This document shows positions 1 to 3,934 of a stretch of DNA of 5,763 nucleotides, one piece after another. The notes beneath the pieces were generated by a model. The model saw only the letters and a program-made list of their open reading frames with translations, did not search any database and was not told the origin of the DNA. Position numbers and translations under genes: made by a program. How positions within the stretch are numbered: the first letter of the stretch is position 1; the number at the start of each line of letters is the position of its first letter. The DNA is from Bacteroidota bacterium (GTDB taxonomy: Bacteria > Bacteroidota > Bacteroidia > Chitinophagales > LD1): the NCBI GenBank assembly GCA_023428205.1, contig JAEYZB010000264.1:1-5763 (forward strand), in the 5' to 3' direction.

Positions 1-36
1 ACCAACTTGACGTACTTTGATGTGATGCTGGAATAA
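1..36 (+). CDS. Possible 3' end of an upstream gene (partial)
   Basis: Frame 1 is open from the window edge to a TAA at 34-36 and reads TNLTYFDVMLE. The other two forward frames meet TGA within the first 18 bases. The residue mix looks protein-like, and the sequence after the TAA changes to repeat-rich non-coding DNA, which fits the end of a gene entering from the left. Eleven codons are too few to recognise a family, and one minus-strand frame is also open across the same bases, so this may not be coding at all. Confidence 0.35.
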   Translation, partial: TNLTYFDVMLE

Positions 37-64
37 CAAAGGAGCGAGGCGAAAGTCGTAAGCA

Positions 65-119
65 AATCCTGTTCGTTTTTTCAGGGGCTTTGAAGTGGTT
101 CAAAAAAACGAGGAGGATT
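65..119. repeat. Imperfect long inverted repeat (hairpin)
   Basis: The left arm at 65-81 (AATCCT, two unpaired or wobble bases, TCGTTTTTT) is complementary to the right arm at 103-119 (AAAAAACGA, two bases, AGGATT). That gives 9 plus 6 Watson-Crick pairs around one T-G wobble and one G-G mismatch. The loop contains a second perfect palindrome at 89-104, TTTGAA-GTGG-TTCAAA, whose right arm shares bases 103-104 with the outer stem. The element could act as a terminator for the gene to the left or be part of a dispersed intergenic repeat. No function can be assigned from one copy. Confidence 0.6.
90..113 (+). repeat. 24-base dispersed direct repeat, copy 1
   Basis: This stretch starts TTGAAGTGGTTC and continues with seven A and CGAGG. 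It matches 3788-3811 at 21 of 24 positions, in the same orientation. The differences are at bases 95 (G against A), 99 (T against G) and 101 (C against G). This copy forms the right half of the hairpin at 65-119 and ends nine bases before the palindrome at 122-141. The A-run contributes 7 of the matches, so part of the similarity is low complexity, but the flanking 17 bases also match well. Confidence 0.6.
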
Positions 120-121
120 AG

Positions 122-141
122 ATTCCCGCTTTCGCGGGAAT
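122..141. repeat. dRS3-like 20-bp palindrome (ATTCCC-N8-GGGAAT)
   Basis: Bases 122-129 (ATTCCCGC) and 134-141 (GCGGGAAT) form a perfect 8-bp GC-rich stem with the four-base loop TTTC. The outer form ATTCCC-N8-GGGAAT is the consensus of the dRS3 repeats described in Neisseria, and similar palindromes occur between genes in many bacteria. No T-run follows the stem, so it does not look like a classical intrinsic terminator for the + strand. I infer a REP-like or dRS3-like intergenic repeat. Whether other copies exist in this genome cannot be seen here. Confidence 0.7.
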
Positions 142-157
142 GACGTAGTCCTTCGTT

Positions 158-185
158 AACCATTTACCATTATCAATTAACCATT
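158..185. repeat. Degenerate 7-bp tandem repeat, four units
   Basis: Four consecutive heptamers read AACCATT (158-164), TACCATT (165-171), ATCAATT (172-178) and AACCATT (179-185). The first and last units are identical, as are the two bases before each, so TTAACCATT recurs with an exact spacing of 21 bases. The array ends 18 bases before the purB start codon and occupies the place where the -33 box of a purB promoter would lie. Confidence 0.6.
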
Positions 186-191
186 AGTTTT

Positions 192-199
192 TATCTTCG
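192..199 (+). promoter_or_regulatory. Candidate purB -7 box (TATCTTCG)
   Basis: TATCTTCG matches the Bacteroidota -7 consensus TAnnTTTG at all fixed positions but one (C for the last T). The box ends only four bases before the purB ATG at 204, so transcription would begin at or next to the start codon and give a leaderless or nearly leaderless message. There is no convincing TTTG-like -33 box at the expected spacing; that place is filled by the 7-bp repeat array. This is inference from the motif alone. Confidence 0.4.
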
Positions 200-203
200 C
201 GCC

Positions 204-1565
204 ATGACAGATTTTCTATTCTCTCCGCTTACAGCCATTTCTCCGATTGACGGACGCTATCAAAAACGCACAGCATCTTTAGCTGCTTATTTTTCCGAGT
301 TCGGACTGATTCGCTATCGCGTGCAAGTAGAAATAGAATACTTGATTGCGCTTTCTCATTCAGGAATTGCGGAACTATCTTCGTTTTCCCAAAGTGATGA
401 AGCCACTCTCCGTAAAATTTATCAGAACTTTTCGGTTGCCAATGCAGAGCGCATTAAAGAGATTGAAAAAACTACGAACCACGATGTAAAAGCGGTGGAG
501 TATTTTTTGAAAGAAGAAATTGAAAAAAGCGGTTTGGTGCTGAATAAAGAATTTATCCATTTCGGACTGACTTCGCAGGATATTAATAACACAGCAATTC
601 CACTTTCCATCAAAGAAGCAGATACGCAAATCCTCGTTCCGCAAATTGAAAAAATAATTGAGCAACTGACGGCTTTAGCGCGCGAATGGAAAGATATTCC
701 GATGCTTGCCAGAACACACGGGCAGCCGGCTTCGCCTACTTCCTTGGGAAAAGAATTTTATGTGTTTGTCGAGCGTTTGCAAGGGCAGTTGGCTCCGCTG
801 AAAAATATTCCTTACAAAGCCAAATTTGGCGGTGCAACCGGAAATTTGAATGCACATTATGTTGCGTATCCAAATGTAGATTGGATTTCGTTTGCTAATC
901 AATTTGTGAGCGATAATTTAGGATTAGCGCGCCAGCAATTTACTACACAAATTGAACATTACGAATCGCTCGCGGCTCGCTTCGATACGCTGAAACGCAT
1001 CAACACGATTTTGATTGACTATAGTCGTGATGTGTGGGCGTATATTTCCGTGGATTATTTCAAACAAAAAACGAAAGCAGGCGAAATTGGTTCATCAGCA
1101 ATGCCACACAAAGTAAATCCGATTGATTTTGAAAATGCGGAAGGAAATTTGGGGATTGCGAATGCGCTTTTAGAACATCTTTCTGCAAAATTGCCTATTT
1201 CTCGTTTGCAGCGCGACCTGACCGATTCTACGGTTTTGCGCAATATCGGTGTGCCTTACGGACACGTTTTGATTGCGTTGGATTCTTTGCAGAAAGGGTT
1301 GGGGAAATTATTGCTGAATCCGCAAAAAATTAATGACGATTTGGAAGCCAACTGGGCGGTGGTTGCCGAAGCGATTCAAACGGTTTTACGCGCAAGTGGT
1401 GTCGCCAATCCTTACGAATTGCTGAAAGACCTGACCCGTGGAAATGTGATAAACAAAGAAACGATTCAGGAATTTATTGAAAAACTTGCTGTAAACGAAG
1501 ACATTAAAACGCGCTTGCGCGCCATCACTCCGCAAAATTATATCGGCAAAAATCCGGTGTTCTGA
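204..1565 (+). CDS. purB: Adenylosuccinate lyase
   Basis: This cytoplasmic lyase of purine synthesis removes fumarate in two steps: SAICAR to AICAR, and adenylosuccinate to AMP. The 453 residues match the long, E. coli-like form (456 residues) nearly end to end, from SPIDGRY at 13-19 to TPQNYIGK at 442-449. The key regions of the fumarase/aspartase superfamily are intact: TTNHDVKAVEY (90-100), HFGLTSQDIN (119-128), TRTHGQP-type ARTHGQP with the general acid/base His172, and the flexible signature loop GSSAMPHKVNP (296-306) carrying the catalytic serine (Ser297/298). SRLQRDLTDSTVLRN (333-347) is also conserved. The ATG at 204 is the first start after an in-frame TGA at 141, and no Shine-Dalgarno is seen. 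The gene is complete and ordinary; the next gene begins 108 bases later on the same strand. Confidence 0.97.
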   Translation: MTDFLFSPLTAISPIDGRYQKRTASLAAYFSEFGLIRYRVQVEIEYLIALSHSGIAELSSFSQSDEATLRKIYQNFSVANAERIKEIEKTTNHDVKAVEYFLKEEIEKSGLVLNKEFIHFGLTSQDINNTAIPLSIKEADTQILVPQIEKIIEQLTALAREWKDIPMLARTHGQPASPTSLGKEFYVFVERLQGQLAPLKNIPYKAKFGGATGNLNAHYVAYPNVDWISFANQFVSDNLGLARQQFTTQIEHYESLAARFDTLKRINTILIDYSRDVWAYISVDYFKQKTKAGEIGSSAMPHKVNPIDFENAEGNLGIANALLEHLSAKLPISRLQRDLTDSTVLRNIGVPYGHVLIALDSLQKGLGKLLLNPQKINDDLEANWAVVAEAIQTVLRASGVANPYELLKDLTRGNVINKETIQEFIEKLAVNEDIKTRLRAITPQNYIGKNPVF

Positions 1566-1580
1566 AAAGAACGACCATTT

Positions 1581-1609
1581 TAGCAGGTTTCTTACTGTTG
1601 CTACTTTTT
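1581..1609 (+). terminator. Weak candidate terminator after purB
   Basis: TAGCA (1581-1585) pairs with TGCTA (1599-1603), with a possible further G-T pair inside, and five T follow at 1605-1609. The stem is short and AT-rich, so termination would be partial at best. Bases 1566-1673 hold no gene that I can support. Confidence 0.25.
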
Positions 1610-1636
1610 ACGGGTTTTTCATTTGGCATTTTTTCT

Positions 1637-1644
1637 TTTCTTTG
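1637..1644 (+). promoter_or_regulatory. Weak candidate -7 box for the ketosynthase gene
   Basis: TTTCTTTG differs from the Bacteroidota TAnnTTTG box by one base and lies 29 bases before the ATG at 1674. A T-run at 1615-1619 could stand in for a TTTG-like -33 box at a spacing of about 18. The region is T-rich, so chance matches are likely. Read-through from purB is the alternative. Confidence 0.25.
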
Positions 1645-1673
1645 CGGGCTATTAATTCAACTATACACCAAAA

Positions 1674-2813
1674 ATGAGCAGAGCTGTTTACATTACCAAA
1701 GTGTCGAAATTTCTTCCTAATGACCCCATTTCCAATGACGAGATAGAAACTATTTTAGGGACGATTAATGGAAAACCGTCAAAAGCGCGTCCTATCATTT
1801 TGCGCAATAATCAAATCAAGACTCGATATTATTCTATAGACCGAAACGGAAACACCACACACACGAGTGCGCAACTGGCAAAAGAGGCGATTATGAATTT
1901 GTGTGATGAAAATTTTTCGGCAAATGATATTCAGTTATTGGCTTGCGGAACTACAACGCCTGACCAATTACTTCCTTCGCATACTTCGATGGTGCATGGT
2001 GAATTGAAAGCATCTCCTACGGAGATTGTTTCCACCACCGGTGCATGCAGCAATATTGTGCAGGCTTTGAAGTTTGCATTTATGTCGGTGGGAGCGGGGC
2101 TCTCGGAAAATGCTGTTTGTGCGGGTTCAGAGCGATTTTCGCATTGGATGATGGCGAAATATTTCAAAGAAGAAGCAGAGAAAGTAGCGCAACTGGAAGA
2201 TGAGCCGATGCTGGCATTTGAAAAAGATTTTTTGCGTTATATGCTTTCCGATGGTGCAGGTGCAGCGTTGTTGGAGTCGCAACCGAATAAGAATGGACTT
2301 TCTTTGAAAATTGAATGGATAGACCAACGTTCGTATGCCAATCAACTGCCGACTTGTATGTATGCCGGAGCTGTTCGCAACGCAGATGGCACCATCACCG
2401 GTTGGGCACAAATAGACCAAGAACGCTGGACAAGCGATTCGGTTTTTGCTATGAAGCAAGATACGCGTTTATTGGGTGATAACATCGTGAAATTTGGCGG
2501 AGTTTTCTTGAAAGATATTGTAGCGAAACGAGGTTTTGATGTTTCCTCTATCAACTATTTCTTACCACACTTATCCTCATACTATTTTGCTCCGCGCATT
2601 GAAAATGAATTGCGCGAAATCGGTTTGGATATTCCTGCGGAAAAATGGTTTACCAACTTGAGAGAAGTCGGAAACTTAGGTGTAGCTGCGCCTTTCGTGA
2701 TGTTGGAAGAACTGATTAACTCGGGCAGATTGAAAACAGGCGACAAAATTTTGATGATGATTCCGGAAAGTGCGCGCTTTAACTTTGCGTATATTCTTTA
2801 TACGGTGGTGTAA
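1674..2813 (+). CDS. FabH-like beta-ketosynthase, StlD/DarB type
   Basis: A thiolase-fold ketosynthase III of 379 residues, about 60 longer than typical FabH. The presumed triad is Cys125 (in STTGACSN), His299 (in LPHLSS) and Asn334 (in EVGNLGVA); AGSER (150-154) and LSDGAGAALLE (191-201) are further conserved segments. The N-terminal block with NGKPSKAR (32-39), RNN and IKTRYY (48-53), plus TTTPDQLLPSH (93-103), resembles my memory of StlD/DarB-family proteins of Bacteroidota. Studied members condense a beta-ketoacyl thioester with a second acyl unit to give cyclohexanediones, precursors of dialkylresorcinols, flexirubin tails or stilbenes. No signal peptide or membrane segment is seen, so it should be cytoplasmic. 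No DarA-like aromatase, acyl carrier protein or polyene genes are in the window, so the product is unknown. The ATG is the first start after an in-frame TAA at 1653-1655. A generic FabH-like role in fatty acid synthesis is the alternative. Confidence 0.82.
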   Translation: MSRAVYITKVSKFLPNDPISNDEIETILGTINGKPSKARPIILRNNQIKTRYYSIDRNGNTTHTSAQLAKEAIMNLCDENFSANDIQLLACGTTTPDQLLPSHTSMVHGELKASPTEIVSTTGACSNIVQALKFAFMSVGAGLSENAVCAGSERFSHWMMAKYFKEEAEKVAQLEDEPMLAFEKDFLRYMLSDGAGAALLESQPNKNGLSLKIEWIDQRSYANQLPTCMYAGAVRNADGTITGWAQIDQERWTSDSVFAMKQDTRLLGDNIVKFGGVFLKDIVAKRGFDVSSINYFLPHLSSYYFAPRIENELREIGLDIPAEKWFTNLREVGNLGVAAPFVMLEELINSGRLKTGDKILMMIPESARFNFAYILYTVV

Positions 2814-2824
2814 ATTTCATCACC

Positions 2825-2848
2825 AAAAAACGTGCTCATTTTTTGCAC
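2825..2848. terminator. Weak two-way terminator between convergent genes
   Basis: The 39 bases between the two convergent stop codons hold A6 (2825-2830) and T6 (2839-2844), which can pair. On the minus strand GTGC, a nine-base loop and GCAC are followed by G and six T, which is the layout of an intrinsic terminator for the dehydrogenase gene, but the stem has only four pairs. The position between convergent genes supports a terminator more than the stem strength does. Confidence 0.3.
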
Positions 2849-2852
2849 CCAT

Positions 2853-3743
2853 TTACTTTGTAAACTGACCGGACACTATCAGGTCTTTAGAATCTTTGCT
2901 GTACACATAAAACCCTTCACCGCTTTTCGCGCCCAAGCGACCTGCCATCACCATATTTACCAATAACGGACACGGTGCGTATTTCGGATTTCCAAAGCCA
3001 TCGTGCAAGACACGCATAATCGCCAAGCAAACATCTAAGCCGATAAAATCCGCCAACTGTAAAGGACCCATAGGGTGTGCCATACCCAATTTCATTACCG
3101 TGTCAATTTCTTTTACCCCTGCCACACCTTCGTACAACGAATAAATTGCCTCGTTTATCATCGGCATCAAAATTCGGTTCGCCACGAAACCCGGATAATC
3201 GTTCACTTCAACAGGGGCTTTCCCTAAGTTTTCCGAGAGTTTCATAATGGTTTCGCATACCGCATCAGAAGTGGCGTACCCGCGAATCACTTCCACCAAT
3301 TTCATCACGGGAACAGGATTCATAAAGTGCATGCCGATGACTTTATCGGCACGTTTGGTAGCCGCAGCGATTTTCGTAATGGAAATAGAGCTGGTGTTCG
3401 TAGCTAAAATGGTTTCAGGCGCAGCAAACGAATCTATCTGTGCAAATATTTTCAGTTTCAAGGTTTCATTTTCGGTAGCCGCTTCGACTACTAAATCTGC
3501 ACCTTTCACGCCTTCTTCCAAGGAAGTCAAAAACGACAGATTATTCAGCGCAGCTGTTTTTTGTTCTTCGCTCACGCTGCCTTTCGAAATCATACGGTCA
3601 AAGTTTTTGATGATGGTCTGCTTTGCTTTCTCCAAGGCTGCTTCCGAAATATCTACCAAATTTGTTTTATATCCGTTTTGCGCAAAAACGTGTGCAATTC
3701 CATTGCCCATTGTACCCGCGCCTATTACTGTTACGTTTTTCAT
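2853..3743 (-). CDS. hbd: 3-hydroxybutyryl-CoA dehydrogenase family protein
   Basis: A soluble NAD(P)-dependent dehydrogenase that interconverts 3-hydroxyacyl-CoA and 3-oxoacyl-CoA, used in short-chain beta-oxidation, phenylacetate breakdown (as PaaH) or butyrate-type synthesis. The 296 residues begin with a Rossmann fold carrying VIGAGTMGNGIA (6-17), with Asp31 at the end of the second strand, which favours NAD. By alignment with the human enzyme (Ser137, His158, Glu170, Asn208), the active-site residues Ser118, His139 (in MHFMNPVP), Glu151 and Asn189 are all present at the exact spacing. The C-terminal domain (about 184-281) has PGFVANRILMP and GMAHPMGPLQLADFIGLD, and ends with the GEGFYVY motif. 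Length is close to the stand-alone family, and no hydratase domain is fused. It is convergent with the ketosynthase and divergent from the receptor, so it is probably transcribed alone. The chain length of its substrate cannot be told. Confidence 0.95.
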   Translation of the reverse strand: MKNVTVIGAGTMGNGIAHVFAQNGYKTNLVDISEAALEKAKQTIIKNFDRMISKGSVSEEQKTAALNNLSFLTSLEEGVKGADLVVEAATENETLKLKIFAQIDSFAAPETILATNTSSISITKIAAATKRADKVIGMHFMNPVPVMKLVEVIRGYATSDAVCETIMKLSENLGKAPVEVNDYPGFVANRILMPMINEAIYSLYEGVAGVKEIDTVMKLGMAHPMGPLQLADFIGLDVCLAIMRVLHDGFGNPKYAPCPLLVNMVMAGRLGAKSGEGFYVYSKDSKDLIVSGQFTK

Positions 3744-3762
3744 CTGTGTAAAATTGAGACGC

Positions 3763-3793
3763 CAAACCTAAAAAAATCTTCTCACTGTTGAAA
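3763..3793 (-). promoter_or_regulatory. Promoter of the 3-hydroxyacyl-CoA dehydrogenase gene
   Basis: Read on the minus strand, TAGGTTTG (3770 down to 3763) is a perfect match to the Bacteroidota -7 box TAnnTTTG. TTTC (3793-3790), one base from TTTG, lies 19 bases upstream, the expected -33 spacing. Transcription would begin near 3758 and leave a leader of roughly 15 bases before the ATG at 3743. This is the best promoter match in the window. The -33 box lies inside the 24-base repeat copy at 3788-3811. Confidence 0.55.
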
Positions 3794-3811
3794 TGGGTGA
3801 AAAAAACGAGG
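3788..3811 (+). repeat. 24-base dispersed direct repeat, copy 2
   Basis: Starts TTGAAATGGGTG and continues with seven A and CGAGG, matching 90-113 at 21 of 24 positions. Unlike copy 1 it has no complementary left arm upstream, and the inner TTTGAA/TTCAAA palindrome is broken by the changed bases. It runs directly into the block starting GTCGCTGAGC at 3811. It overlaps the -33 region of the dehydrogenase promoter. Confidence 0.6.
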
Positions 3812-3834
3812 TCGCTGAGCATAGTCGAAGTGAG
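3811..3834. repeat. Block resembling a dispersed GCTGAGC/GTCGAAG repeat
   Basis: The block contains GTCGCTGAGC followed by ATAGTCGAAGTGAG. TCGCT (3812-3816) can pair with AGTGA (3829-3833) using one G-T wobble, leaving an imperfect stem with CGAAG near the right arm. From memory, sequences of the kind TTCGACT-nn-GCTCAGCGAC recur between genes in Bacteroidota and other phyla; this is the same pattern read on the other strand. The identification rests on that recollection and the intergenic position. Confidence 0.4.
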
Positions 3835-3844
3835 TAGGAAGACG

Positions 3845-3877
3845 CGCTAATGTTTTTAACGTAGCTATTCATTAGCG
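3845..3877. repeat. 8-bp inverted repeat before the receptor gene
   Basis: CGCTAATG (3845-3852) and CATTAGCG (3870-3877) are perfect reverse complements separated by 17 bases, with one further G-T pair possible outside. The genes on both sides run away from this point, so it cannot terminate either of them. It may be an operator site for the receptor gene or part of the neighbouring repeat block. The right arm falls where the -33 box of the candidate receptor promoter would be. Confidence 0.45.
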
Positions 3878-3892
3878 TTTCATTAAAAATTT

Positions 3893-3900
3893 TACTTTTA
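3893..3900 (+). promoter_or_regulatory. Weak candidate -7 box for the receptor gene
   Basis: TACTTTTA matches TAnnTTTG except for the last base and lies 34 bases before the receptor ATG. No clear TTTG-like box is present 19 to 21 bases upstream. The region is AT-rich, so the match may be chance. Confidence 0.25.
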
Positions 3901-3934
3901 CCAAAACAGAATTTTCAAACCAAATCAGTAGCCA

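Noticed and set aside
122..141. Reading the GC-rich palindrome as an intrinsic terminator of the gene to the left.
   Set aside because: The stem is strong but no T-run follows it on the plus strand (TGACGTAGTC comes next), and it lies 85 bases after the possible stop codon.
65..185. CRISPR array suggested by the closely spaced repeats.
   Set aside because: The repeats differ from each other, the heptamers have no spacers, and no cas gene is present.
375..665. Minus-strand open frame inside purB.
   Set aside because: It lies fully within the confidently assigned purB and reads as a low-quality Phe/Asn/Arg-rich sequence without domain features.
1562..1720. Open frame after purB reading LKRTTILAGFLLLLLFTGF and on, like a signal peptide or membrane segment.
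   Set aside because: It has no ATG, GTG or TTG start after the in-frame stop at 1505 and would need a CTG start, it runs into the ketosynthase gene in another frame, and T-rich DNA reads as hydrophobic residues by default.
3247..3771. A 174-codon open frame on the plus strand opposite the dehydrogenase gene.
   Set aside because: It is the antisense shadow of a gene whose active-site residues are all in place; its composition is Cys/Ser/Phe-rich and matches no family I know.
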